A stretch of DNA of 64,000 nt, taken from NCBI GenBank assembly GCA_026707405.1, contig JAPOWW010000011.1:1-64000 (forward strand), read 5' to 3'. Source of the stretch: Chloroflexota bacterium (GTDB taxonomy: Bacteria; Chloroflexota; UBA11872; VXNJ01). Shown one piece after another: positions 8,602 to 16,460 of this stretch (position 1 is the first letter of the stretch; every line of letters starts with the position of its first letter). A program made the position numbers and the translations under genes. The notes beneath the pieces were generated by a model. The model was not told the DNA's origin, did not search any database, and saw only the letters and a program-made list of their open reading frames with translations.

Positions 8602-9700
8602 GTGTCGCGCCGTCGGGTAGTTCGTCAAGCACTTGATCGAGCGCTTCGCCGAAATCGACGACCCAGAGGCTGAGATCGTCGGCATGTCGATACACGGCCC
8701 TGCGGCCGTCTGGCGATAGCTGCCACTCGAAGTTTGCGATACGCAGGTTTCCCGGGCCGTTTTCGGTTACCTCAACGATTTCGTCATTAGCAGGGTCCGC
8801 CCACCAGATCGTATGGTCGCCTTCGCCGCCGGGTCGCGGTGGAATCACCAGTAATCCCTCGCCGCTGGGATGCCAGCGATAGCTGCCTATCATGGGAATT
8901 CGCCGTGTAGTCCGGGCGGCGGTTTCGTATACCCACAGACCGGAGTCGGCCGGGTCTTCGGTAAAGGATCTAACAAATGCAACGAACCGCCCTCCCGGCG
9001 ACATTGAGACCCGTCTCAAAAAATCGCCCCCAGCTATTTGCTCGAGCTCGCCGGAACCGAGGCTGTAAATCCATATTCCCGATGACTCTTCGAGCGTTTG
9101 CCTGCCGTACAGGAGAACTCGATCTCCATCGGGAAACCAGCCTATGGGACCGCCGAACATGCGCGTAAGCAGGCGGGTCTTGGATCCGTCGATCGAGGAA
9201 ACATAGATAGACGCTCGGCGCGCCCACACTGGCGGACTTCCCGGCTCGCGGACGCTAAAGACAACGCGGCCCTCTGCGGGAGAAAACAGGAGATAAGGCC
9301 CGCCCGCCGAGAACTCCCAAGTCAGATCCAGCCACAAGTCCGTCAAAGTGGCGGAGTTTGGCCTTTCCGTTCTTTCGATTCTGTACCGGCCTGATGGCGA
9401 AGTAAGCTCAGGCGCGGGCGAATGAAACGTCTCTTCCAGCGTCGCAATGTCGAGCGCCCACAGTCCCTGCTGGTCGTCCCCTTTGCGGTCGAAGAAGGTA
9501 ATGCTGCTGCCGTCCTCCTTCCACGAGAAGCCGCTGCAACAGCCGGGCTCGGTAATTGCCCGGTTGGAAACCTGCGCGGGAGAGTCCGGCCAAAACGCCG
9601 TCAAGGGTAGTCCGGCGCTTCCGCTGCCGACGACTGCGGCTCCCAGTAGCACTGCGGCGGCGGTTGAAAGCAATTTCAATCTACGGCTTCGTCCGCGCAT
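8567..9700 (-). CDS. Exported TolB-like beta-propeller protein
   Basis: A 377-residue predicted exported or membrane-anchored protein. Residues 1-35 have a basic start (MRGRSRRLK) and a hydrophobic stretch, then a low-complexity linker. The rest contains repeated propeller blades with TolB/PD40-like motifs: SWKEDGSSITFFDRKGD, LLFSPAEGRVVFSVRE, GWFPDGDRVLLYG, SMSPGGRFVAFVR and WQLSPDGRRAVY. Such blades mediate protein or ligand binding and have no catalytic residues to read. The start is ATG 9700, 9 bp after the M23 peptidase stop, so both are co-transcribed, suggesting a cell-envelope role. It ends inside the convergent gcvPB gene. The precise function is unknown. Confidence 0.75.
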   Translation of the reverse strand: MRGRSRRLKLLSTAAAVLLGAAVVGSGSAGLPLTAFWPDSPAQVSNRAITEPGCCSGFSWKEDGSSITFFDRKGDDQQGLWALDIATLEETFHSPAPELTSPSGRYRIERTERPNSATLTDLWLDLTWEFSAGGPYLLFSPAEGRVVFSVREPGSPPVWARRASIYVSSIDGSKTRLLTRMFGGPIGWFPDGDRVLLYGRQTLEESSGIWIYSLGSGELEQIAGGDFLRRVSMSPGGRFVAFVRSFTEDPADSGLWVYETAARTTRRIPMIGSYRWHPSGEGLLVIPPRPGGEGDHTIWWADPANDEIVEVTENGPGNLRIANFEWQLSPDGRRAVYRHADDLSLWVVDFGEALDQVLDELPDGATPSRDYRESSGR

Positions 9701-9709
9701 TGCAATCAG

Positions 9710-10429
9710 CTAATCCGGGGGCCATGCATTGGGGTAGTCGTTTATCAGCGGACCGCCGAACCGTATGTCCGGCTGGTCGAAAAGCGATTGCCAGCGTCGT
9801 GGCGATTCCAGATCGATCTCGAACGTCGGACTGGAAAACCCTAGGCCCAGGCTCGCGTCATACCAGGGCGCTTCAATCAAGGGAATTGGATTCGTGGCGG
9901 TTCGCATCGAGTCCTTTCGTATCTCGAGGTGTAGATGCGGCGCGCGGTTGCAGCGAACGGAGTCGAGCCAGTCGCCGCTGTCCCCGATCACGTCGCCCTG
10001 CCGCACCCGCTGGCCTACCCCGAGGTGTGTGGTGCGGCGGCGCAGATGGCCGTAGAGCGAGTACAGCCCGTTGTCGTGACTTAGAACGAGGTTGTGGGGA
10101 GCCGATCCCCAGGGTCCGTCGATTGAATGGACCGTTCCGTCGCCTATCGCCAGCACCGGAGTGTCGCATTTGGCGACGAGATCAACGCCAAAGTGAATGC
10201 CCTGTCCCTGGTGATAGACGTTCTTGCGTATCCGATACGCCCCAACCGTGTTTCCGTAAGGCTGGCCCATGTACCACGTGTTCACGCTCGGCGGTCCGGC
10301 GAACGGCGGTTGGAAGATCGGGGCGAGTCCGGCGCCCTCCGTAGGTTCGGAGGCTGTCGAACCCATGACGGCGGGTATCGCCAGCAGAAGCGTCGTAAAG
10401 CGCCGGCGGTTTAGGGTTTTCCCCCGCAA
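9710..10429 (-). CDS. M23 family metallopeptidase (LytM-like), probably Tat-exported
   Basis: A 239-residue zinc peptidase of the M23/LytM type, acting on peptidoglycan cross-links or other glycine-rich peptides outside the cell. Zinc ligands sit in GIHFGVDLVA (His, Asp) and HLHLEIRKD (H-x-H). The core SLYGHLRR and VGQRVRQGDVIGDSGD segments are also typical. The N-terminus NRRRFTTLLLAIPAVMG contains a twin-arginine-like pattern followed by a hydrophobic stretch, so Tat export is possible. The start appears to be TTG 10429; no better start upstream is visible. It is followed at 9 bp by the TolB-like gene. Confidence 0.85.
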   Translation of the reverse strand: MRGKTLNRRRFTTLLLAIPAVMGSTASEPTEGAGLAPIFQPPFAGPPSVNTWYMGQPYGNTVGAYRIRKNVYHQGQGIHFGVDLVAKCDTPVLAIGDGTVHSIDGPWGSAPHNLVLSHDNGLYSLYGHLRRRTTHLGVGQRVRQGDVIGDSGDWLDSVRCNRAPHLHLEIRKDSMRTATNPIPLIEAPWYDASLGLGFSSPTFEIDLESPRRWQSLFDQPDIRFGGPLINDYPNAWPPD

Positions 10430-10751
10430 ATTGAGGATCCGAATCTTAATATCACGTCAGTCGTTGATACCACACCGCGTCCAGCGTGGTGCCGACGGTT
10501 TACCGCCTCCACGAACGTGAAGCCCGACTCAATGCAGATGCCACACCTTGGCGTTCATTGCCAAATCGTCAAATGGCGCGCTTGTGTAAAACCCTGTGTA
10601 GCGCTTGGGGAATCTCGGTGGAATTACTGATGAAAACGACTTGGAAATGCTGTGGACAAACGAATCGCATCGCGCTCCACTTCTAGGTCTTGGGTTGCTC
10701 GCTGAGCCCCCCTGCACCGCAGCGAACTATCGCTTCCGCCGGGGCCGAGCC
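10430..10751. other. Intergenic region without a recognised gene
   Basis: This 322-bp stretch separates the sugar isomerase-like gene from the M23 peptidase gene, both on the minus strand. It should contain the end of one transcript and the promoter of the other. A weak inverted repeat (CCAC...GTGG near 10470-10490) is present, but I see no clear terminator or -35/-10 pair. Short open frames here give no recognisable peptide. Confidence 0.4.
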
Positions 10752-11609
10752 TTAGTTGAAGGCCGTTTGAATAGCGTTCTCGGCCTTTACGCGCGCCTCG
10801 GTCGCGGCGTCCAGTGGGTCGATTTCCCGATACTTCGGATTGAAGAGCTCTACCTCTGCCGGTCCCGCGTAGCCTGCCTCATCGAGCGCTTGCAGAAACC
10901 GGGTCAAGGGAATAACTCCGTCTCCCGGCATTACGCGGTCGGGGTCCAACAGTGTCGACGCGTCGTCGTGGGGCGCGTCGTTGATGTGAACGGCCTTCAC
11001 TTCCCCGCTTGCCAGGGCGGGGATGTCCTCTGGCGTCGAGCCGGAGCAGAAGAGATGAAAGCTGTCCGCCAAAACACCAATGTTGGCTGCCCCCGAGGCT
11101 CGTGCAATCTCCATGGCTCCGGAAACCCCGGTGAGGAACTCGAACGGCTTGTCTTTGAACATATCGGGGCCGCAGAACTCGAGCCCCAGACTGAAACCGT
11201 GGTCATCGAGAACGTCCGCGATAGCGGCGAGACGCCGGGCGACAAGTGCAAGCGACTCATCCTGCGGGCGGTCGGTCCGGTTGGGAATGAACGCCGCGCA
11301 GTTCCCCGCGCCGGCGTCCGCGGCGAACGCGGCGCTCACCTCAAGCTGACGAAGCCCGTTCTCGAAGTCCTCTTCGGAGGCGAACACGGATGGAGCTCCG
11401 CCCCATCCGCTTGGTTCGAGGCCGTGGCTCTTCAGTAGAGCCTTGGCCGCGCCCGGGCCGTGGTCGCGGTCGAAGTCGAGTCCCCCCTGAACGTCGAAAG
11501 CGGTGGCGCGATAGCCCGCGTCGCTCGCCAGACGCGCCCGCTCTTCGAAAGACAGACCCTGCTTGACGGTGGCCGAGTGGAACGATGGGTAGATTGGCAG
11601 ATCAGTCAT
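10752..11609 (-). CDS. Sugar phosphate isomerase/epimerase-like TIM barrel (xylose isomerase-like)
   Basis: A 285-residue protein of the AP endonuclease 2 / xylose isomerase-like TIM barrel superfamily, cytoplasmic. Metal-binding positions are visible as the Glu in LGLEFCGPDMF, the Asp-x-x-His in VLADSFHLF, the His-x-x-Asp in VKAVHINDAPHDD, and the Glu in GPAEVELFNPKY. Members isomerise or epimerise sugars or inositol derivatives; the substrate here cannot be assigned. The start is ATG 11609, preceded by AAGGA at a good distance. Upstream, 75 bp away on the same strand, is an MFS transporter gene, which suggests uptake and first-step metabolism of one compound. Confidence 0.82.
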   Translation of the reverse strand: MTDLPIYPSFHSATVKQGLSFEERARLASDAGYRATAFDVQGGLDFDRDHGPGAAKALLKSHGLEPSGWGGAPSVFASEEDFENGLRQLEVSAAFAADAGAGNCAAFIPNRTDRPQDESLALVARRLAAIADVLDDHGFSLGLEFCGPDMFKDKPFEFLTGVSGAMEIARASGAANIGVLADSFHLFCSGSTPEDIPALASGEVKAVHINDAPHDDASTLLDPDRVMPGDGVIPLTRFLQALDEAGYAGPAEVELFNPKYREIDPLDAATEARVKAENAIQTAFN

Positions 11610-11684
11610 AACGCAAATCCTTGCAACCTGGAGACGGGCTACTTGCCAGCACAGTGGATTTTATTGTTTCCCGCGGCTGGCCCT

Positions 11685-12878
11685 TCACGGCAACCGCCTT
11701 GGAGGTTTGGCTGCGGGCAGCAGCGCGAAGGCAATTATCAGTAGACCTGCGGCAACGGCGTAGGTTGGATGGACTCCGAATATCGCGGCTGCCGGCAGGG
11801 CGAGGAGCGGGCCTAGCGCGGTGCCCGCGTCCCTGAAAGTGGCGAAGCCGCTCATGACGATCGTCCAGTCACCGCCGCGGGCTAGGTCCGCCGTCCACGC
11901 GGAGAGAGCGACGTGAAACCCTGAGGCCGCGGAGAATACGATTATGGCTCCAATTGCGATGCTGACGAGCGATCCGCTGAAAAACAGTATGACGAGTCCT
12001 GCCACCATCGCGGCCCCTGTAAAGATCACCGTGAAACGGCGGCCATATCGGTCGGAGATAAACCCGGAAACCGGCGCAAACAGCGTCTCGGTGCCGAATC
12101 TCAGGGCGACCAGGAATCCGGCCACGGCTGCGACGCCGGTCATCATCCCAAACACGTCCACCGAATCGCCGTAGGTCGTAAACAAAAGCAGGCCGATTGT
12201 AGGGACCACGACTCCCGTGCCGGCGAGGGACCCTACCAGGGTTACGAAAATGACGCGGAACTCCGGCGACCACTTTAGAAGGGCGGCTATCTCGCGAATA
12301 TCGACTCTTCTGTTCGGAGAGTCGCCGAGGCTGTCGAGGCTTTTGCCGACCCGGCTCGACAAAGCCAGAGAGAGGAAGCCGGCAAGCCCGAACGCTATTG
12401 CTGTCGTGCGGAATCCCACCGACTCGGTGAGAATTCCTCCCACTAGTGCTCCGGTCATGCTCCCAAGCCACGTGATCGACTGGAACATGCCCATGACACG
12501 TCCACGGTTACGCTCGGTCGAGGTGGCGAGCACGGCGTTGTACGCGCCTAGCCTCAGCAACGAGAATGCCGTGCCCCAGGCAAGCCTCGCTGGCAGCATG
12601 GCCGCGAAGAATGGAAACACTCCGTAACTGAGCGTCGACCCGATCGCCAGTGACGAACCCGTGATCATGCTGCGGCGCGCACCCCACCGGGCAAACGCTC
12701 CGGCGGCGCCGAAGTTCGTGGCGATCCTGACCCACCGGTTCACGCTCAGCAAGACTCCTACAAGCGCGATGGGTATGCCCATCGACGCCGCTTTCGCTGG
12801 CAGCACGGCGTACAGCATCGCGTCACCCAGGAGGGATATCGCCAATGCGACGGAAACTATAAATACAGGTCTAGGCAG
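11685..12878 (-). CDS. MFS transporter (probable CTG start)
   Basis: A 12-helix major facilitator, about 397 residues, of unknown substrate, in the cytoplasmic membrane. Hydrophobic helices alternate with short basic loops; FARWGARRSMITG is the loop 2-3 motif A region, and FISDRYGRRFTVIF marks the second half. The first normal start in frame (TTG 12845) falls inside helix 1 and would remove its first half. The frame stays open upstream to a TAG at 12906-12908 and reads LPRPVFIVSVALAISLLGD, a full helix 1. No ATG, GTG or TTG lies in that part; CTG 12878 is the best candidate. Its substrate may be linked to the downstream isomerase-like gene. Confidence in MFS is high, in the start low. Confidence 0.85.
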   Translation of the reverse strand: MPRPVFIVSVALAISLLGDAMLYAVLPAKAASMGIPIALVGVLLSVNRWVRIATNFGAAGAFARWGARRSMITGSSLAIGSTLSYGVFPFFAAMLPARLAWGTAFSLLRLGAYNAVLATSTERNRGRVMGMFQSITWLGSMTGALVGGILTESVGFRTTAIAFGLAGFLSLALSSRVGKSLDSLGDSPNRRVDIREIAALLKWSPEFRVIFVTLVGSLAGTGVVVPTIGLLLFTTYGDSVDVFGMMTGVAAVAGFLVALRFGTETLFAPVSGFISDRYGRRFTVIFTGAAMVAGLVILFFSGSLVSIAIGAIIVFSAASGFHVALSAWTADLARGGDWTIVMSGFATFRDAGTALGPLLALPAAAIFGVHPTYAVAAGLLIIAFALLPAAKPPRRLP

Positions 12879-12964
12879 GGTGTCTACGATCGCGTGGACG
12901 CACCGCTATGGTGCGGTCGGAGGCCGGTGAAGATTCTATAGGAGTCTCCGACGCGGCTGTTTAA

Positions 12965-13011
12965 GCGATGCCAACCGCCTGGGCATCGCAGCGGCGTGTG
13001 TCTCTTATACT
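12965..13011 (+). promoter_or_regulatory. Inverted repeat next to a -10-like box upstream of gatC
   Basis: An 8-bp perfect inverted repeat, GCGATGCC at 12965-12972 and GGCATCGC at 12982-12989 with a 9-base loop, lies in the 216-bp divergent region between the MFS gene and gatC. TATACT at 13006-13011 would be a good -10 element, and the repeat covers the region where its -35 should be. No clear -35 hexamer is seen, so an activator or repressor site is possible. The same repeat could also fold as an RNA hairpin. Confidence 0.3.
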
Positions 13012-13094
13012 TCGCGCATATGGTCATGGGACTCGCTATCTGACTGACGTATCGATCCACAGTCGGCGCGTCGGATGAGACACAGGTTGTATTG

Positions 13095-13385
13095 ATGCTC
13101 GATCCTGAAGTAGTCGAACACGTTTCTCAGCTCGCCCGTCTGACTCTCTCGGACGAAGAGAAGGACAAAATGCGCGTGGAGCTGTCCAAGACCCTTGAGC
13201 ACTTTCGGGCCTTATCCGAGCTGGACACGAGCGCGCTTCCCCCGACGGCGCAGGTTATTCCTATCGAAAACAACATGCGCGAGGATGCCGTCGGAGACTG
13301 CTTGCCGAAGGACGACGTCTTGGCGAACGCGCCCAGGACTCGAGGTGACTACATTCGAGTTCCGGCGGTCCTTAAGGCGTTTTGA
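13095..13385 (+). CDS. gatC: Aspartyl/glutamyl-tRNA amidotransferase subunit C
   Basis: A 96-residue GatC subunit that wraps around GatA and stabilises the GatCAB amidotransferase. The VEHVSQLARLTLSDEEKDKM start, the KTLEHFRALSELDT helix and the C-terminal NAPRTRGDYIRVPAVL segment are typical. I chose ATG 13095; a TTG codon directly precedes it at 13092. GatCAB converts Glu-tRNA(Gln) and/or Asp-tRNA(Asn) to the amidated forms. First gene of gatCAB. Confidence 0.93.
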   Translation: MLDPEVVEHVSQLARLTLSDEEKDKMRVELSKTLEHFRALSELDTSALPPTAQVIPIENNMREDAVGDCLPKDDVLANAPRTRGDYIRVPAVLKAF

Positions 13386-13402
13386 AGAAGTGAGGCCCGG
13401 CA

Positions 13403-14866
13403 ATCGACGAACTATGTAGCCTGACCGTCCACGAGGCGTCTGGGCGGCTGCGCAGCGGGCAAATCTCGTCGGTTGAGCTCACTCGCGCCGTGCTGGACCG
13501 CATCGACGGCGTCGATGCGAGGGTCCGGGCCTACATAACGTTGACGCCCGACTTGGCGATGCGGCAGGCGGCGGAAGCCGACGAGCGCCTCAAACATCCC
13601 GATGCTCCAAGGCTGTGCGGCGTACCGCTGGCGCTCAAGGACGTTCTCTCGACGCGCAACGTCAAGACTACGTGCGGCAGCAAGATACTCGGCAACTTCG
13701 TTCCTCCGTTCGATGCAACGGTCGTAGGTATGCTTCGCGACGCCGGTGCGGTGACGGTCGGTAAGACCAACATGGACGAATTCGCGATGGGGTCGTCGAC
13801 CGAGAACTCCGGCTTCTTCCCTACGTTCAATCCTTGGGATCTCGACCGAGTTCCGGGCGGCTCCAGCGGAGGGTCGGCCGCGGCCGTGGCCGCCGATGAG
13901 TGCATCGCCGCGTTGGGCAGCGATACCGGCGGCTCTGTGCGGCAGCCTGCCGCGCTATGCGGCGTGGTGGGCATGAGACCGACGTATGGACGCGTCTCGC
14001 GCTACGGCTTGGTGGCGTTCGCCTCGTCGCTGGATCAGATCGGGCCGATTACCAAAGATGTGAAAGATTGCGCGATTCTTATGCAGGCAATTTCGGGTCA
14101 CGATGCGCTCGATTCCACATCCCTCCGGGCTGAGGTTCCCGATTACGAATCATCTCTCCACGCCGACGTTGCCGGTCTGAAAGTCGGATTGCCGCGCGAA
14201 TACATGGCGGCTGGAGTCGACGAAGGCGTGCGCGGAGTGGTGTTGGAAGCGATAGACCGGCTGACGGAAGCGGGAATGGAAATTGTCGATATCTCGCTTC
14301 CGCATACCGAGTACGCGCTGGCCACCTACTATGTGATAGCGCCCGCCGAAGCAAGCGCGAATCTGGCGCGCTACAACGGCGTCAAGTATGGATATTTCGA
14401 TCCGGATTCGGATGGCGTCGAAGAGCTGATGATGAACAGTAGAGGGACCGGCTTCGGAGCGGAGGTAAAGCGGCGAATCATGTTGGGAACTTTCGCCCTC
14501 TCAAGCGGCTACTACGACGCCTACTATCTGCGGGCGCAGAAGGTGCGAACTCTTATCAAGCGAGACTTCGACCGCGCCTTCGAGTCGGTGGATTTGATCG
14601 CCACGCCAACATCGCCGACAGTGGCCTTCCCGGTCGGAGAAAAGGTCGATGATCCGATTTCGATGTACCTGTCCGATGTCATGACGCTGCCGGGGCCGAT
14701 AGCCGGGATACCCGGAATCTCGGTACCGTGTGGCTTTTCAGAAGGACTGCCGGTGGGTCTTCAGTTCATGGCTCCACCGCTGGGGGAAACGGTCTTGCTG
14801 CGCGCGGCCTATGCGTACGAGCAGCTTGCCGGCGTTGAATCGGCGACTGCCCGAAAGGCGGTTTGA
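13403..14866 (+). CDS. gatA: Aspartyl/glutamyl-tRNA amidotransferase subunit A (probable ATC start)
   Basis: A 487-residue amidase that releases ammonia from glutamine for GatB. The Lys-Ser-Ser triad is intact: GVPLALKDVLST, PGGSSGGSAAAVAA and GSDTGGSVRQPA. The first ATG, GTG or TTG in frame is GTG 13490, which would delete 29 conserved N-terminal residues (ELCSLTVHEASGRL, QISSVELTRA). The homologous start position is ATC at 13403, preceded by GTGAGG at 7 bases. Counting from that codon puts the triad at Lys79, Ser154 and Ser178, exactly the numbering known for GatA of other bacteria. Either ATC is the start, or an ATG was lost by mutation or a sequence error. It lies 17 bp after gatC and 7 bp before gatB. 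Confidence 0.93.
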   Translation: MDELCSLTVHEASGRLRSGQISSVELTRAVLDRIDGVDARVRAYITLTPDLAMRQAAEADERLKHPDAPRLCGVPLALKDVLSTRNVKTTCGSKILGNFVPPFDATVVGMLRDAGAVTVGKTNMDEFAMGSSTENSGFFPTFNPWDLDRVPGGSSGGSAAAVAADECIAALGSDTGGSVRQPAALCGVVGMRPTYGRVSRYGLVAFASSLDQIGPITKDVKDCAILMQAISGHDALDSTSLRAEVPDYESSLHADVAGLKVGLPREYMAAGVDEGVRGVVLEAIDRLTEAGMEIVDISLPHTEYALATYYVIAPAEASANLARYNGVKYGYFDPDSDGVEELMMNSRGTGFGAEVKRRIMLGTFALSSGYYDAYYLRAQKVRTLIKRDFDRAFESVDLIATPTSPTVAFPVGEKVDDPISMYLSDVMTLPGPIAGIPGISVPCGFSEGLPVGLQFMAPPLGETVLLRAAYAYEQLAGVESATARKAV

Positions 14867-14873
14867 CTTCGTA

Positions 14874-16331
14874 ATGGCGGCGCGAGCCAACGGCGGATAC
14901 CAGGTCGTCATCGGCCTGGAGGTTCACGCCCAGCTTCTGACCGAGAGCAAGATGTTCTGTGCATGCTCGTCAAGGTATGCCGACGCGCCGCCGAACACCG
15001 TTGTATGCCCAATCTGCCTGGGAATGCCTGGCGTGCTGCCGGTGATAAACGAGCAGGCCGTCGAAATGACGATCCTCACTGGTCTGGCGCTCAACTGCCG
15101 CATTCCCTCGCACGCGAAGTTCGACCGGAAAAACTATGCGTATCCCGATCTAATGAAGTGGTATCAGATATCGCAATACGACCTCCCGTTTTGCGTTGGC
15201 GGCCACCTCGACGTGACGGTTGACGGAATCAATCGAAGACTCGGCATAACCCGCGTGCACCTCGAAGAAGACACGGCCCGGATGATTCATGGAAGGGATG
15301 AAACGGGAGAGGACTACAGCCTGCTCGACGTGAACCGGTCCGGTGCGCCCCTTATGGAGATCGTGAGCGAGCCGGACATGAAGACTGCGGCGGAGGCCCG
15401 CGAGTACTTGATGAGCCTTCGGAACATCCTTGTCTATCTTGACGTTTCGACGGCGAACATGCAGGAAGGGGCCTTTCGTTGCGACGCCAATATCTCGGTT
15501 TGGCCGCGAGACGGAGAGATCGGCAACTCCAAGGTGGAAGTGAAGAACATGAACTCCTTCAGGTCGGTATACCGGGCGCTGGAGTTTGAGGAGGAGCGTC
15601 AGATAGCGGTATGGGAATCTGGCGAAGGCCCGCCGGAGCAGGAAACGCGCGGCTGGCATGAGGCTTCGGGTACTACCGTCTCGCAGCGTACCAAGGAATA
15701 CGCACACGACTACAGGTATTTCGCGGAGCCTGACCTGCCGCCGCTGGTGCTCGACAAGGCTTGGGTGGACGACATCGCGGCCCGCATGCCCGAGTTGCCG
15801 TCTGTGCTGGAAACTCGCCTGATCGAGACAGTCGGCATTCGAGCGGACGACGCTCGTCAGCTGATCAACAATCGGGAGTTGCTCAGGTATTTCGAAAAAG
15901 CCACGGCCGGTTACGGCGATCCCCAAAGGGTCGCCAACTGGATTACTCGGGATCTGGTCAAGGCGCTCGGTGACGCCGGCGCAAGCCCGTCCGAGTCTCC
16001 GGTTGGGCCGGGAGACTTGATTGAGCTTTTGAAACTCGAGGACTCAAACCGCGTAAGCGGAAAGATGGCGCGGGACATATTCCGGACCATGTTTGAGACT
16101 GGCCGTAGCGCTGCGGACATCGTGGCCCAGCAAGGCGAACAGATAACCGATCAGGATGAGATACGGCAGGCGGTCCGGAAGGCAATTCAGGAAAATCCGA
16201 AGGCAGTCGCCGACTTTCAGGCGGGAAAAACGCAGGCGGCAGGTTTCTTGGTCGGTCAGGTGATGAGGGCAACCAGGGGACGCGCAAATCCTGCCCGCGT
16301 AAACGAGCTGATCGCCGCCGAGTTGGGTTGA
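14874..16331 (+). CDS. gatB: Aspartyl/glutamyl-tRNA amidotransferase subunit B
   Basis: A 485-residue subunit that phosphorylates the mischarged aminoacyl-tRNA and amidates it with ammonia from GatA. The cradle domain shows the VVIGLEVHAQLLTESKMFC start, CPICLGMPGVLPV, the YAYPDLMKWYQISQYDLP segment, RVHLEEDTARMIH, and DVNRSGAPLMEIVSEPD. The VEVKNMNSFRSVYRALEFE segment and the C-terminal YqeY-like tail (VGQVMRATRGRANP) are complete. A longer frame open upstream overlaps gatA and is not homologous, so ATG 14874 is the start. The operon gatC-gatA-gatB is complete and compact. Confidence 0.95.
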   Translation: MAARANGGYQVVIGLEVHAQLLTESKMFCACSSRYADAPPNTVVCPICLGMPGVLPVINEQAVEMTILTGLALNCRIPSHAKFDRKNYAYPDLMKWYQISQYDLPFCVGGHLDVTVDGINRRLGITRVHLEEDTARMIHGRDETGEDYSLLDVNRSGAPLMEIVSEPDMKTAAEAREYLMSLRNILVYLDVSTANMQEGAFRCDANISVWPRDGEIGNSKVEVKNMNSFRSVYRALEFEEERQIAVWESGEGPPEQETRGWHEASGTTVSQRTKEYAHDYRYFAEPDLPPLVLDKAWVDDIAARMPELPSVLETRLIETVGIRADDARQLINNRELLRYFEKATAGYGDPQRVANWITRDLVKALGDAGASPSESPVGPGDLIELLKLEDSNRVSGKMARDIFRTMFETGRSAADIVAQQGEQITDQDEIRQAVRKAIQENPKAVADFQAGKTQAAGFLVGQVMRATRGRANPARVNELIAAELG

Positions 16332-16445
16332 GCGCGCGAGCCCCAGACCATGTGCGGGGTTGCGCTGGTTGAGAGCGGAGGTGGCCCGGTCTAGTTAAGT
16401 GGCTTGAAATCTCGCTAGAATTGAGTACGGAATCGTGCACAAGGC

Positions 16446-16452
16446 AAAGGAG
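16446..16452 (+). promoter_or_regulatory. Strong ribosome binding site of the glutamate dehydrogenase gene
   Basis: AAAGGAG lies 8 bases before the ATG at 16461 and fixes the start of the glutamate dehydrogenase gene. The same AAAGGA core precedes several other genes here (17833 before fur, 18471 before the small unknown gene, 22028 before tal), so it is the local consensus. Confidence 0.6.
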
Positions 16453-16460
16453 CCTAAGCA

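Noticed and set aside
13490-13492. GTG 13490 as the start of gatA
   Set aside because: It would remove 29 conserved N-terminal residues and shift the catalytic triad away from the numbering seen in other GatA proteins.
16404-16421. TTGAAA and TAGAAT as a -35/-10 pair upstream of glutamate dehydrogenase
   Set aside because: The spacing is only 6 bases, not about 17; TAGAAT alone recurs but without suitable partners.
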